A stretch of DNA of 64,000 bases from Nitrincola sp048264025 (GCF_048264025.1 NZ_JBLXDN010000008.1:1-64000), one strand, 5' to 3'. Shown: positions 17,296 to 26,457, counted from the first letter of the stretch. Numbers and translations are program-made. Notes: generated from the letters alone by a model not told the origin.

Positions 17296-18924
17296 ATGTC
17301 TCGCAACCCAACTTCACCCGTCGGCCTGGATGAATGGCTCGATTTTTTTCAGGACAAGTCGCTACCTGTCCGAGCCAGCACGGCCGCTCGACTGAACAAG
17401 GCTCTCGACCAGGCGTCCAGTAATCTGTTGACACTGGCGCCCATCATCCGCACTGATCCAGTGCTTTGCTTGCATGTTACCCGGGCGGCGCAAGCACTAC
17501 TCAGCGACAAGGAAGGCAAGATAGCTGGAATAGATCATGCGGTACAGACACTCGGCTTTGACCGAATAACCCAGTTACTCAGCCAAGTGACCAGTTTCCG
17601 GCTTAACCCCGCCAGCACAGTCCATACCCTGTTTATGCGGGCTGTAGCCGATAGCCATCATGCCTCTACCCAAGCCGCCGACTGGCAGGATAGAAAAAAT
17701 GCCAGCAACACCGAAGAGGTCCGACTGGCCGCACTGCTTTACGGCTTTATACACTGGTGTGCCTGGCTCTATACACCGCTACATAAAGAAGCCTACCAAC
17801 GCAAAGTGATTGATGAGGGTGTCGATGTAGCACTGGCAGAATATGACGTGTTCGGTTGCACACTCCAGGAGCTGGGGTATCGTCTGGCGCAGCAGTGGAA
17901 ATTGCCGGAGCTGACGGTTGAGGCACTAAGCCACGACACCTCACCTTCATCAAGTCTACTCAACAAACTACACCTTAAAGCTATGGGGGATCCACGCCTG
18001 GATGGCAAGGATCTGCGTGAGGTCAATCACTTTTTGCAACAGCCATTTTTCGCCGTCAAGCTGGCCAACTGGCTCGCCTTAACGGCCACGCGTGGCTGGA
18101 ATACACCCAAAGCGCGACGCCTCTACGAGATAATCGGCGACTATCTAAGACTGGATCAAAACGATACTCTGGCGCGTCTACATAGCACCTGTGCCGAGTC
18201 GGCCAGGCAATATCACCTGCCTGGGGTATTATCCCCCGCCAGCGAGCTACTCTTTATTCCGTCTGCTCAGCCGACGCCCGGAATACTGCGTAAAGCAGAG
18301 CGTCAACAACTGCAAGAGACCGTACCGGCTGTCAGCAGTCTAGGTCAGACAGACGCCCCCTCGGCTGAACCAATACCGGCATCAGACCTACCGACCACAC
18401 CAGCACCCGCAAAATTTCTGGACCAAGCACTGTACGACAACCTCACGGCGACACTTCGGCAACCAGACAGCAACTTTCGTAAAGCTGATCAGGTGCTAAA
18501 AATGCTGTTACAGGGTCTCCATGAAGGCCTGGGTATGTCACGTGTCAGCATGATGCAGATCAACCAACACCAACTTAAACCACTGATTAGCAAAGGTTTC
18601 GATAATCAACACCCACTGACACGCTACACTAACAACCTGGAAATCCCCAGCCTGTTCAAACGGCTGTGCGATAAACCCACTTGCCTCTGGTACAATTATC
18701 GAACCTATAACCGTCTCATGCCGATGTTACCGGCTGATTTTGAAAGCTGCTTACCCAGTCATGACTGGCTGATAATGTCACTGTTTGGCCCATCAGGCCC
18801 CTTGGCAATTATCTACGCGGATCAGGGAGAACAAGCGCCACCCATGGCCGAGTTTTACTTTGAGCGGTTTCGTTATTTAGGTTCATCCGCCGCACAGGCA
18901 CTGAAACAACTACCACAGGAATAG
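17296..18924 (+). CDS. HDOD domain protein with C-terminal GAF-like region
   Basis: 542 aa, cytoplasmic. The N-terminal ~280 residues match the HDOD output domain: ALDQASSNLLTLAPIIRTDPVLCLHVTRAAQ (about 29-60) and GIDHAVQTLGFDRITQLLSQV. A Pro/Ala-rich linker (about 330-375) joins a C-terminal part (about 385-540) that looks like a GAF-type sensor (ADQVLKMLLQGLHEGLGMSRVSM, then IIYADQGE). HDOD proteins lack the HD phosphohydrolase residues and usually act in signalling and motility; the ligand is unknown. It lies between rsgA (35 bp) and psd (2 bp), so it may be co-expressed with phospholipid synthesis. Confidence 0.85.
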   Translation: MSRNPTSPVGLDEWLDFFQDKSLPVRASTAARLNKALDQASSNLLTLAPIIRTDPVLCLHVTRAAQALLSDKEGKIAGIDHAVQTLGFDRITQLLSQVTSFRLNPASTVHTLFMRAVADSHHASTQAADWQDRKNASNTEEVRLAALLYGFIHWCAWLYTPLHKEAYQRKVIDEGVDVALAEYDVFGCTLQELGYRLAQQWKLPELTVEALSHDTSPSSSLLNKLHLKAMGDPRLDGKDLREVNHFLQQPFFAVKLANWLALTATRGWNTPKARRLYEIIGDYLRLDQNDTLARLHSTCAESARQYHLPGVLSPASELLFIPSAQPTPGILRKAERQQLQETVPAVSSLGQTDAPSAEPIPASDLPTTPAPAKFLDQALYDNLTATLRQPDSNFRKADQVLKMLLQGLHEGLGMSRVSMMQINQHQLKPLISKGFDNQHPLTRYTNNLEIPSLFKRLCDKPTCLWYNYRTYNRLMPMLPADFESCLPSHDWLIMSLFGPSGPLAIIYADQGEQAPPMAEFYFERFRYLGSSAAQALKQLPQE

Positions 18925-18926
18925 CC

Positions 18927-19796
18927 GTGAAAGATCGTCTTTTTATTCTACTGCAAACTCTGATCCCCCAGCACTTGTTATCACGCGCTGTCGGCAAGCT
19001 GGCCGATTGCCGAGTAGTGTGGATAAAAAATCTGTTTATCAGCTGGTTTCATAAGCGTTACCGTGTCGATATGCTCGACGCGCAGGAAACTGATCCACTG
19101 GCCTATGCCAACTTCAATGCCTTTTTTACCCGCGCACTGAAAGCGGATGCACGCCCCATCGACAAGGATCAGGATACGCTGGTGTCGCCAGCTGACGGTG
19201 CCGTCAGTCAAGCAGGCCCCATTGAGTATGGTCGCCTGTTTCAGGCCAAAGGACGCAGCTACTCCCTGACGACACTCCTTGGCGGTGATGAGTCTCGGGC
19301 AGCTGAGTTTATCAATGGCAGCTTTGCCACCATTTATCTGTCTCCACGCGATTATCACCGGGTACATATGCCACTGAGCGGTGTACTGCGTGAAACTATT
19401 TATATCCCCGGAGACCTCTGGTCAGTCAATCAAGTCACCGCCGAGCAGGTAGACCAGCTGTTTGCCCGCAATGAACGTCTGGTGGCACTGTTTGACACGG
19501 AAGTCGGCCCGATGGCCATGGTGCTTGTCGGAGCAATGATTGTTGCCGGTATCGAAGTCGTCTGGCAGGGTCAGGTAGCTCCCATACAAAAATCACCATT
19601 GGTACTGGGTAAGCGCTACGATGACAGCATCAGTCTGAGCAAAGGTGACGAGATGGGCCGCTTCAAACTGGGCTCTACTGTGATCTTACTGTTCGGCCAG
19701 GATGCCATTGAATGGCAGAGCACCCTCACGGCTGGTAGCCCAGTCACATTGGGTAGTGCAATCGGCCGTATCAATAACCAAAGCACAGCCGAATAA
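18927..19796 (+). CDS. psd: phosphatidylserine decarboxylase
   Basis: 289-aa proenzyme that makes phosphatidylethanolamine from phosphatidylserine at the inner membrane. The self-cleavage motif LGST (in FKLGSTVILLFG, about 250-261) gives the pyruvoyl group on the Ser; DGAVSQAG, YLSPRDYHRVHMP (about 136-148) and the following region are conserved. The ATG at 18927 follows the previous stop by two bases (GTG at 18927 is read as the start), so translation is probably coupled. A GC-rich hairpin follows the stop. Confidence 0.96.
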   Translation: MKDRLFILLQTLIPQHLLSRAVGKLADCRVVWIKNLFISWFHKRYRVDMLDAQETDPLAYANFNAFFTRALKADARPIDKDQDTLVSPADGAVSQAGPIEYGRLFQAKGRSYSLTTLLGGDESRAAEFINGSFATIYLSPRDYHRVHMPLSGVLRETIYIPGDLWSVNQVTAEQVDQLFARNERLVALFDTEVGPMAMVLVGAMIVAGIEVVWQGQVAPIQKSPLVLGKRYDDSISLSKGDEMGRFKLGSTVILLFGQDAIEWQSTLTAGSPVTLGSAIGRINNQSTAE

Positions 19797-19803
19797 CCCC
19801 ACC

Positions 19804-19831
19804 AGGAAGCGGATGAATCCTGCCGCTTCCT
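19804..19831 (+). terminator. hairpin after psd
   Basis: Inverted repeat AGGAAGCGG / CCGCTTCCT with a 10-nt loop, starting 7 bp after the psd stop and followed by TGTCT. Moderate terminator candidate before ygfZ. Confidence 0.55.
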
Positions 19832-19870
19832 TGTCTACAATAGAAGTCCTAACGTTTTTTGTCTCACAGG

Positions 19871-20923
19871 ATGAATCTGTCTATGCACAGCTTATGGCAC
19901 ACACTGACTCTACCCGCTCAGCTTAGCATTGAAGAGAATGCTATTGTCGGACCATTTTCCGATCCGTCCAGTGACTGCCTGTTTACACCCTTGTTACACC
20001 AGCAGGTAATTAGGGTCGAGGGCAAAGATGCTTTCAGCTTTTTGCAGGGACAACTCAGTTGCGACCTGCGTGATATTAGTACAGGGATGACTCGACTCGG
20101 TTCGCACTGCAATATCAAGGGCCACATGATGAGTCTGTTCCGGGTGATCCAGCCAGAGGAGAGCATTTTCTGGCTCAGAGGCAGTCAGGATCTGAGTGAA
20201 AAAGCCCTGGCACAGTTAAAAAAATACATTATTTTTTCCAAGGCCACTGCTGAAATCGATAACGACCTGGTCGGGCTGGGCATACAGGGAAAAGCCGCAG
20301 CTAGTCGGCTGAGCCAGGTGCTTGACCTGTCTGAGGACAGCTTACCCACGCAGCCCGGGCAGGCCCTCAGGCTCAAGCAGATCAGCTGTGTTTGTGTAGG
20401 TGAGCAGCGCTATGAGCTCTGGGCCGAAGCTACAGCACTGGAACCCTTGCTAGCCAAACTCCAACAGACGGCAGCCATAATGCCACTACAGCAATGGTTA
20501 CTGAGCGACATTCAGGCAGGCATTCCCGATCTGCGACAGGAAACTTCCGAAGCCTTTATTCCACAGATGACCAACCTGCAGGAGTTTGAAGGGATCAGTT
20601 TTCGCAAAGGCTGTTATACCGGGCAGGAGATCATTACACGATTGCAGCATCGCGGCCAATTGAAGCGCCCTATGTATCGCGCCCGAGTGCAGAGTAACAG
20701 CCTACCCCTACCGGGTACGCCGCTGCACTGTGAAGATAAAGATGGCATAGGTCAGGTGGTACTGGCGGCTGAAACCGGACGAGCCGGTGAATTTGAGTTA
20801 CTGGCGGTGATTCTGAAAGCACGCGCCGAGACTGACACTATCATGCTGCCGGATCAAAACCCACTGCAACTACTGGAACTCCCTTACAGCCTGGATGCCA
20901 GGCTATTTGAAAGTAAGCGCTGA
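19871..20923 (+). CDS. ygfZ: YgfZ/GcvT-family iron-sulfur cluster assembly protein
   Basis: About 350-aa tetrahydrofolate-binding paralogue of GcvT that supports Fe-S enzymes such as MiaB. The signature KGCYTGQEIITRLQHRG with the conserved Cys lies at about 250-266 counted from this start. The N-terminal FLQGQLSCDLRDI matches the family. Frame opens at a TTG (19859); the ATG at 19871 is preferred, but ATG at 19883 is also possible since neither has an ideal ribosome-binding site. Convergent with ung, 12 bp apart. Confidence 0.92.
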   Translation: MNLSMHSLWHTLTLPAQLSIEENAIVGPFSDPSSDCLFTPLLHQQVIRVEGKDAFSFLQGQLSCDLRDISTGMTRLGSHCNIKGHMMSLFRVIQPEESIFWLRGSQDLSEKALAQLKKYIIFSKATAEIDNDLVGLGIQGKAAASRLSQVLDLSEDSLPTQPGQALRLKQISCVCVGEQRYELWAEATALEPLLAKLQQTAAIMPLQQWLLSDIQAGIPDLRQETSEAFIPQMTNLQEFEGISFRKGCYTGQEIITRLQHRGQLKRPMYRARVQSNSLPLPGTPLHCEDKDGIGQVVLAAETGRAGEFELLAVILKARAETDTIMLPDQNPLQLLELPYSLDARLFESKR

Positions 20924-20935
20924 TAGTAACAACAA

Positions 20936-21619
20936 TCAAACCTGAGCGGGCAACTGCCAATTGATCGGCGTGCGCCCCTGCTCAATCAGCCATTGATTGG
21001 CCTGACTGAAATGGCGGCAGCCCAAAAACCCGCGATGGGCCGAAAGCGGTGATGGGTGGGGCGCCTTCAGAACCAGATGACGCTGCTGATCTATCCCGGC
21101 ACCTTTTTTCTGGGCATAACTGCCCCAGAGCATAAACACCACCTGATCACACTGCTGATTGACGACTTCAATCACCTTGTCGGTGAAGGTTTCCCAACCC
21201 CGCCCCTGATGTGCATTAGCTTGCCCCTGCTCTACCGTCAGCACAGCATTGAGCAGCAACACACCCTGAGATGCCCAAGTGTCCAAAAAACCATGCCCAG
21301 GGGGGTTAATCCCCAGGTCAGCCTGTAATTCTTTGTAAATATTCTGTAGCGATGGCGGAACACGTACGCCAGGCTTAACCGAGAAACACAAGCCATGCGC
21401 CTGCCCCGGCTGATGGTAAGGATCCTGCCCCAGAATCACCACCCTCACCCGCTCTGGTGGCGTGGCCTCCAGAGCATGAAACCAGTCGGATGACGGCGGA
21501 AAAATCACCTTATGCTGATCTTTCTCCGCCCGCAGAAACTGCTTCAACGCCTGCATATAAGGCTTGTGAAACTCCGCATCCAGATAGGGCTTCCAGCCTG
21601 GCGCTTGCTCCAGTGCCAT
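20936..21619 (-). CDS. ung: uracil-DNA glycosylase
   Basis: 227-aa family-1 UDG that removes uracil from DNA and starts base-excision repair. The water-activating motif GQDPYHQPGQAHGLCFSV (about 65-82, catalytic Asp) and the Leu-insertion loop HPSPLSAHRGF (about 187-197) are intact. Three bases separate its start from the lysS stop, so it is probably the last gene of the prfB-lysS-ung transcript. Confidence 0.98.
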   Translation of the reverse strand: MALEQAPGWKPYLDAEFHKPYMQALKQFLRAEKDQHKVIFPPSSDWFHALEATPPERVRVVILGQDPYHQPGQAHGLCFSVKPGVRVPPSLQNIYKELQADLGINPPGHGFLDTWASQGVLLLNAVLTVEQGQANAHQGRGWETFTDKVIEVVNQQCDQVVFMLWGSYAQKKGAGIDQQRHLVLKAPHPSPLSAHRGFLGCRHFSQANQWLIEQGRTPINWQLPAQV

Positions 21620-21622
21620 GAC

Positions 21623-23125
21623 CTAACCGCGCGGCCGCATGGCTGGAAACAATACAACATCACGGATAGAGGGTGAATCCGTAAACAGCATCACCAGACG
21701 GTCTATGCCGATGCCCTCACCCGCTGTAGGTGGCAGGCCGTATTCCAGCGCATTGATATAGTCAGCATCGTAATGCATGGCTTCATCATCTCCGGCATCC
21801 TTTTCTGCCACCTGGCGGCGAAAACGCTCAGCCTGGTCTTCGGCATCGTTAAGCTCCGAGAAACCATTGGCCAGCTCACGGCCACCGACAAAGAACTCGA
21901 AACGGTCTGTGACATGCGCATCATGATCACTTAAGCGTGCCAGTGGACTGACCTCAGTCGGGTATTCAGTGATGAAGGTGGGCTGATCCAGATGATGTTC
22001 GACAGTTTTATCGAATATTTCCATCTGGATACGACCCAGTCCCCAGTTGTCCATCAGATTGATATGCAAACGCTCAGCAATCTGGCGGGCCGCATGCTCA
22101 TCAGCCAAGGCCTCAGGCTTGATATCCGGGTTGTAGTGCAAAATGGAATCAAACACACTGATACGACGGAACGGCTGGCTCAAGTCATATTCAAAGGCTT
22201 CCAGCACTTCACCGTCCTCATTACGGATGGTGTTGGTCAGGGTGGTGGTACCGAGAATGTCTTTCGCCAAAGTACGCAGCATATCTTCGGTCAGGTCCAT
22301 CAGATCATGGTAGTCCGCATAGGCCTGATAGAATTCGATCATGGTGAATTCCGGATTATGCCGGGTAGACAGGCCCTCATTACGGAAGTTGCGGTTGATC
22401 TCGAAAACTCGCTCAAACCCGCCAACGACCAGGCGCTTCAGGTAGAGCTCCGGAGCAATACGCAGGTACATTTGTAGATCCAGCGCATTGTGGTGAGTGA
22501 CAAACGGACGTGCTGTGGCGCCGCCGGGAATGCTGTGCAGCATCGGCGTTTCCGCTTCAATGAAACGACGTGCCGACAGGTACTGACGTATGCCGGAAAC
22601 GATCTTTGAACGCACTTCGAATACCCGACGTGACTGTTCATTGGTGATCAAATCAACATAGCGCTGACGGTAGCGCATTTCGGTATCTTGCAAACCCTTA
22701 TGCTTTTCCGGCAAGGGGCGCAGGCTTTTGGTCAGTAACTGATTTTCAGCCATATCCACATAGAGATCGCCTTTGCCTGATTTATGCAGCACACCTCGCA
22801 CACCGATAATATCGCCCAGGTCCAGGGACTTGGCAAAAGGACGTGCGTCTTTATTTACATACAGCTGAATCCGGCCACTCATATCCTGAAGCACCATAAA
22901 CGCGCCACGATTCAGCATGACACGTCCAGCGACCGCCACCAGATTACCCTCGGCTTCCAGCGTTTCCTTGGTTTTATCACCATGTGCGGCCTGCAGATCA
23001 GCGGCATAGCTGTCACGTCTGAAGGTATTTGGAAACGCACTGCCCTGCTCGCGTAATTGGCGCAGTTTTTCACGACGCTCGGCAATCAGGCGGTTTTCAT
23101 CTTGCGGTTGATTCACTTCGGACAT
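21623..23125 (-). CDS. lysS: lysyl-tRNA synthetase, class II
   Basis: 500 aa. An N-terminal OB-fold anticodon-binding domain (about 60-150, VAGRVMLNRGAFMVLQD) is followed by the class II core: motif 1 around FIEAETPMLHSIPGGATARPF, motif 2 FRNEGLSTRHNPEFTMIEFYQAYADY, and motif 3 GIGIDRLVMLFTDSPSIRDVVLFP at the C-terminus. It follows prfB by 35 bp, as in E. coli. Two Lys tRNA(UUU) genes are in the same window. Confidence 0.98.
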   Translation of the reverse strand: MSEVNQPQDENRLIAERREKLRQLREQGSAFPNTFRRDSYAADLQAAHGDKTKETLEAEGNLVAVAGRVMLNRGAFMVLQDMSGRIQLYVNKDARPFAKSLDLGDIIGVRGVLHKSGKGDLYVDMAENQLLTKSLRPLPEKHKGLQDTEMRYRQRYVDLITNEQSRRVFEVRSKIVSGIRQYLSARRFIEAETPMLHSIPGGATARPFVTHHNALDLQMYLRIAPELYLKRLVVGGFERVFEINRNFRNEGLSTRHNPEFTMIEFYQAYADYHDLMDLTEDMLRTLAKDILGTTTLTNTIRNEDGEVLEAFEYDLSQPFRRISVFDSILHYNPDIKPEALADEHAARQIAERLHINLMDNWGLGRIQMEIFDKTVEHHLDQPTFITEYPTEVSPLARLSDHDAHVTDRFEFFVGGRELANGFSELNDAEDQAERFRRQVAEKDAGDDEAMHYDADYINALEYGLPPTAGEGIGIDRLVMLFTDSPSIRDVVLFPAMRPRG

Positions 23126-23160
23126 GAAGTTATTACCCTAATCTGTAAGTTTTCGATTAA

Positions 23161-24255
23161 TCAGAGGCCAGCTTTCAGGCTTGCTACGATGAACTGATCC
23201 AGGTCACCATCTAGCACACGATCACAGTTGGACGTTTGTACATGGGTGCGCAGATCTTTGATACGCTGATCATCCAGCACATAGGAACGTATTTGGCTTC
23301 CCCAGCCAATGTCCGCTTTGGAATCTTCCAATTCCTGAGCAGCGGCATTACGTTTCAGCATTTCCATTTCATACAGCTTTGAACGCAGCTGTTTCATACA
23401 CACATCACGGTTCTGATGCTGCGAACGGGCCGATTGACTTTGCACCACGATACCGGAGGGCTCATGGGTAATACGCACGGCAGACTCTGTACGGTTAACA
23501 TGCTGACCACCCGCCCCAGAGGCACGGTAGACATCGACGCGCAGATCCGCCGGGTTGATCTCGATGTCGATATTGTCATCGATTTCCGGAGACACAAACA
23601 CTGAAGCGAAGGAGGTATGGCGTCGGCCACCTGAATCAAAGGGTGACTTACGTACCAAACGGTGCACGCCAGTTTCGGTACGCAACCAACCGAAGGCATA
23701 CTCGCCCTCAAAGCGGATGGTGGCGCTTTTGATACCAGCCACATCACCGTCGGACACTTCAATTAACTCTGTTTTGAAGCCTTTGTCTTCACCCCAGCGC
23801 AGATACATACGCAGCATGATGTTGGCCCAGTCCTGGGCTTCAGTGCCACCCGATCCGGATTGGATATCCACGAACGCATTGTTTGCATCCGCTTCACCGG
23901 AAAACATCCGACGAAATTCCAGATCATCAAGCTTCTTACCCAACGCGCTGACTTCAGCTTCAACTTCGGTCACGGTGTCCTGGTCATCTTCTTCAACGGC
24001 CAGGTCAAGCAAATCACGCGCATCGCTGATGCCGGAAACCAGTTCATCCAGGGTTGTCACTGTGGTGCTGAGGTTGTTGCGCTCACGGCCTAACTGTTGA
24101 GCATTCTCCGGATTATTCCATATATTCGGATTCTCAAGTTCGCGCTCCACCTCTTCAAGACGCTCACGCTTGCCATCGTAGTCAAGATAGCGTTTCAACG
24201 TAGCGGTTCGCTCAGTAAAGTCTTTAAGACTATTAAGAATCGGATTGATTTCCAT
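23161..24255 (-). CDS. prfB: peptide chain release factor 2, no frameshift site
   Basis: 364-aa RF2 that reads UGA and UAA. SPF anticodon-like motif is in VRKSPFDSGGRRHTSF, and GGQ lies in YRASGAGGQHVNRTES. Ala precedes GAGGQ, as in most bacteria, instead of the Thr of E. coli K-12. In E. coli the frame contains CUU-UGA-C at codons 25-26, requiring a +1 shift; here the stretch at 24181-24195 reads TAT CTT GAC TAC GAT in one frame (residues YLDYD), so one T is gone. The upstream Shine-Dalgarno-like AGGGGG is also absent (AAACGC). RF2 is thus made without autoregulatory frameshifting. Confidence 0.97.
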   Translation of the reverse strand: MEINPILNSLKDFTERTATLKRYLDYDGKRERLEEVERELENPNIWNNPENAQQLGRERNNLSTTVTTLDELVSGISDARDLLDLAVEEDDQDTVTEVEAEVSALGKKLDDLEFRRMFSGEADANNAFVDIQSGSGGTEAQDWANIMLRMYLRWGEDKGFKTELIEVSDGDVAGIKSATIRFEGEYAFGWLRTETGVHRLVRKSPFDSGGRRHTSFASVFVSPEIDDNIDIEINPADLRVDVYRASGAGGQHVNRTESAVRITHEPSGIVVQSQSARSQHQNRDVCMKQLRSKLYEMEMLKRNAAAQELEDSKADIGWGSQIRSYVLDDQRIKDLRTHVQTSNCDRVLDGDLDQFIVASLKAGL

Positions 24256-24363
24256 TTTAGAACCTAGAACTCCGGCATTGGCAAAAAAGAGAGCTATTCT
24301 AACTGATATCGGGGATTGATTGAATCTACTGAGCAGAGTTTAAACAAGGGGGAGGGTAAACAA

Positions 24364-24387
24364 CTGGAGCAGCCAAAGCTGCTCCAG
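24364..24387 (-). terminator. terminator after cytochrome c' gene
   Basis: Perfect 10-bp stem CTGGAGCAGC / GCTGCTCCAG with a 4-nt loop, 20 bp after the cytochrome c' stop, followed on the minus strand by TTGTTTACC. Confidence 0.65.
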
Positions 24388-24406
24388 AAATCAAGCGAGT
24401 TGAACC

Positions 24407-24841
24407 TCAGTCACGGAAATTGTCGTGACAGCCCTTGCAGGTTTTGCCCATCTCTCCCACCGCTGGACGCAGCGCTTCGAGCGTTCCAACTTCTGCGGCA
24501 ACAACCAACTCAGCACTAACCTGCTGAAATTTTTCCATACCACCGCTGAACTGATCCCAGTTAGACCAAATATCAGCTTTGGCATCACCACCTTCTGTAC
24601 CTTCAGCAAAGCCTTCTTTGGCCATATGACTCATGGCATTCACCTGACGAGCATGATGCAGCGCGGCATCCGCATCAAATGCCAATTCGCCTTTCGCCAT
24701 GCCACCCAAGGTATCCATGTGCCATTTCACCACCTTAAAAACCGATTGGCGATACTCAATGGATTTTTCAGCATCAGCCAGTGTAACTCCCGTGGCAAAC
24801 AATATTGAAGCGGTCAGACAGGTCAGTGTTAGTTTCTTCAT
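24407..24841 (-). CDS. cytochrome c' (class II c-type cytochrome)
   Basis: 144 aa: a signal peptide (about 1-22, ending ..TLADA) followed by a four-helix bundle, with the C-terminal haem-binding site CKGCHDNFRD (CxxCH at about 135-139) typical of cytochromes c'. It is periplasmic; members bind NO or CO and are proposed to protect against nitrosative stress. The redox partner is unknown. It is a single gene, with a TATAAT box upstream and a hairpin downstream, between prfB and a flavodoxin gene. Confidence 0.9.
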   Translation of the reverse strand: MKKLTLTCLTASILFATGVTLADAEKSIEYRQSVFKVVKWHMDTLGGMAKGELAFDADAALHHARQVNAMSHMAKEGFAEGTEGGDAKADIWSNWDQFSGGMEKFQQVSAELVVAAEVGTLEALRPAVGEMGKTCKGCHDNFRD

Positions 24842-24866
24842 GATTCAATCCTTTTTTCATTAACAG

Positions 24867-24872
24867 ATTATA
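24867..24872 (-). promoter_or_regulatory. putative -10 box of cytochrome c' gene
   Basis: TATAAT on the minus strand, about 25 bp from the ATG. I did not find a convincing FNR/Anr box nearby. Confidence 0.35.
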
Positions 24873-24919
24873 GGTTGTAAAGTTACAGCATAAGAATGAA
24901 CTAATATACACAATTCAGT

Positions 24920-25450
24920 TTAGCCTGCTTGAAAAGCGATGCAAACCTCAGCCAACCATTTTTCCAGCCGCTCGTCCGTCTGCCCTGACTGGCCATCTTC
25001 ATCCAATGCCAAACCTACAAATTGCAGTCCGTCTTCAGTCAAGGCTTTTGACGCCTCGAAATCATAGCCATCCACTGGCCAATAACCGAGCATCTGAGCG
25101 CCGGAATCACGCAACAGGTCGTGAAGTGCTCCCATGGCATCCTGGAACCACTCGCCATAACCTATCTGGTCACCCAGACCAAACAGCGCCACCTGAACCC
25201 CGTTGAGATCCATCTGCCCCAGTGCATCCCAGAGCACGGCCCAATCCTCCTGGAGCTCACCAAAATCCCAGGTGGGAATACCCATGATCATCTGCTTGTA
25301 TGCTGGCATAGCCGCCAGTCCTTCAGATGCAATATCATGCAAATGTGCACGACCAGCAAGCATAATGACTATCTTTTCTGCCACCAGTTCAGTATTACCG
25401 GTGGTGCTGGCATAAAAAATTCCAATCGGTGCTTCTGTCGTCTGCATCAC
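24920..25450 (-). CDS. long-chain flavodoxin
   Basis: 176-aa flavodoxin. FMN phosphate-binding loop ASTTGNTE sits at about 14-21, the GIPTWDFGELQEDW segment at about 54-67 stacks on the flavin, and GLGDQIGYGEWFQDAMG (about 94-110) carries the Tyr loop and insertion typical of long-chain forms. It is a low-potential electron carrier in the cytoplasm. Its start codon overlaps the stop of the phasin-like gene (shared ATGA), so both are translated together. A second ATG at 25447 is possible. Confidence 0.93.
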   Translation of the reverse strand: MMQTTEAPIGIFYASTTGNTELVAEKIVIMLAGRAHLHDIASEGLAAMPAYKQMIMGIPTWDFGELQEDWAVLWDALGQMDLNGVQVALFGLGDQIGYGEWFQDAMGALHDLLRDSGAQMLGYWPVDGYDFEASKALTEDGLQFVGLALDEDGQSGQTDERLEKWLAEVCIAFQAG

Positions 25451-25776
25451 AGGGTATCAGTCGCCTTATTAACAGAACTGCGCGCCAGCTTTTCCATGGA
25501 ACGGCGTGCATCACTCAGCGCTTTCATATTCTGATCATTAGCGGCACGCAGAGTTTGCTCCAGCTCTTTGGCATACGCCTGTTGCAGTTCGATCAAATCA
25601 ACCGGGGTTTTACACTTCTGCAACTCAGACGTCTGCTGCATAGTGGCCTCAAGACAGGCTTTGGTACATTCCAGCTGATGGCGTGTCAGATCTTCCAGCA
25701 TTCGGGTCTGAATATTCACCAGATCTTTAAAAGGCTCCATCGACTCAGTCATCTGTTTTGTCATATCCTGAAACAT
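25447..25776 (-). CDS. phasin-like helical protein
   Basis: 109-aa all-helical protein rich in Gln, Glu, Thr and Met, with the look of the Phasin_2 family (MFQDMTKQMTESMEPFKDL start, ..QAYAKELEQTLRAANDQNM.. middle). Phasins coat polyhydroxyalkanoate granules, but no PHA synthesis gene is in the window, so the granule role is inference. ATG at 25776 is chosen over the frame opening at 25794 because an AGGAG-type site precedes it. It overlaps the flavodoxin gene by 4 bp. Confidence 0.7.
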   Translation of the reverse strand: MFQDMTKQMTESMEPFKDLVNIQTRMLEDLTRHQLECTKACLEATMQQTSELQKCKTPVDLIELQQAYAKELEQTLRAANDQNMKALSDARRSMEKLARSSVNKATDTL

Positions 25777-25917
25777 AGTTATTCTCCTTAGCAAAAAAAT
25801 GCTTTCACTCTGTGTTACAGTTTAACGCTATTCCAACTTTTTTTCATGCTGATCAGGAACCCATAACAAGTTCCATGATCCCAGTTTACATTGAATTATC
25901 CGCAGCAGGAGTTAACC

Positions 25918-26310
25918 ATGCGCCTATTACATACCATGTTACGTGTCGGAAATCTGGATAAATCTCTGCAATTTTACACCGATATTCTTGGCATGCAGCT
26001 ATTGCGTCAGAAAGACTACCCTGAAGGTCGTTTCACCCTGGCATTTGTTGGCTACGGCGATGAAAGCAGCAATACTGCGCTGGAGTTAACACATAATTGG
26101 GACACAGATGGGTATAATCTGGGAGAAGGCTATGGCCACATTGCCATAGAAGTGGATGATGTGTATGCCGCCTGTGATCATATCAAAAGCAAAGGTGGTG
26201 AAGTTGTCAGGGAAGCTGGTCCAATGAAACACGGCAACAGCATTCTCGCGTTTGTGCGGGATCCTGATGGTTATATGATAGAACTGCTGAGCACAGAACG
26301 AAAAGACTGA
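25918..26310 (+). CDS. gloA: lactoylglutathione lyase (glyoxalase I)
   Basis: 130 aa, the short metal-dependent bacterial form. GloA isomerises the methylglyoxal-glutathione hemithioacetal to S-lactoylglutathione. MRLLHTMLRVGNLDKSLQFY (about 1-20, metal His), ALELTHNW (metal Glu), YGHIAIEVDD (metal His) and YMIELL (metal Glu) give all four ligands. The longer frame starts at a TTG (25891), but ATG at 25918 with CAGGAG upstream is the family start. Monocistronic. Confidence 0.97.
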   Translation: MRLLHTMLRVGNLDKSLQFYTDILGMQLLRQKDYPEGRFTLAFVGYGDESSNTALELTHNWDTDGYNLGEGYGHIAIEVDDVYAACDHIKSKGGEVVREAGPMKHGNSILAFVRDPDGYMIELLSTERKD

Positions 26311-26457
26311 CACTGATCAAGCATCTGGAGTGCTGACTGTCTATTTTTTTGCTAATATTCGCGACAACTAGAAAAACTGTTCCATCCTGCCATTAATCCG
26401 GCAGGCATTTGCTGCTTCTGAGAAGGCCTTATCCCGGTGGTTAAGGCTATTTGCTAT

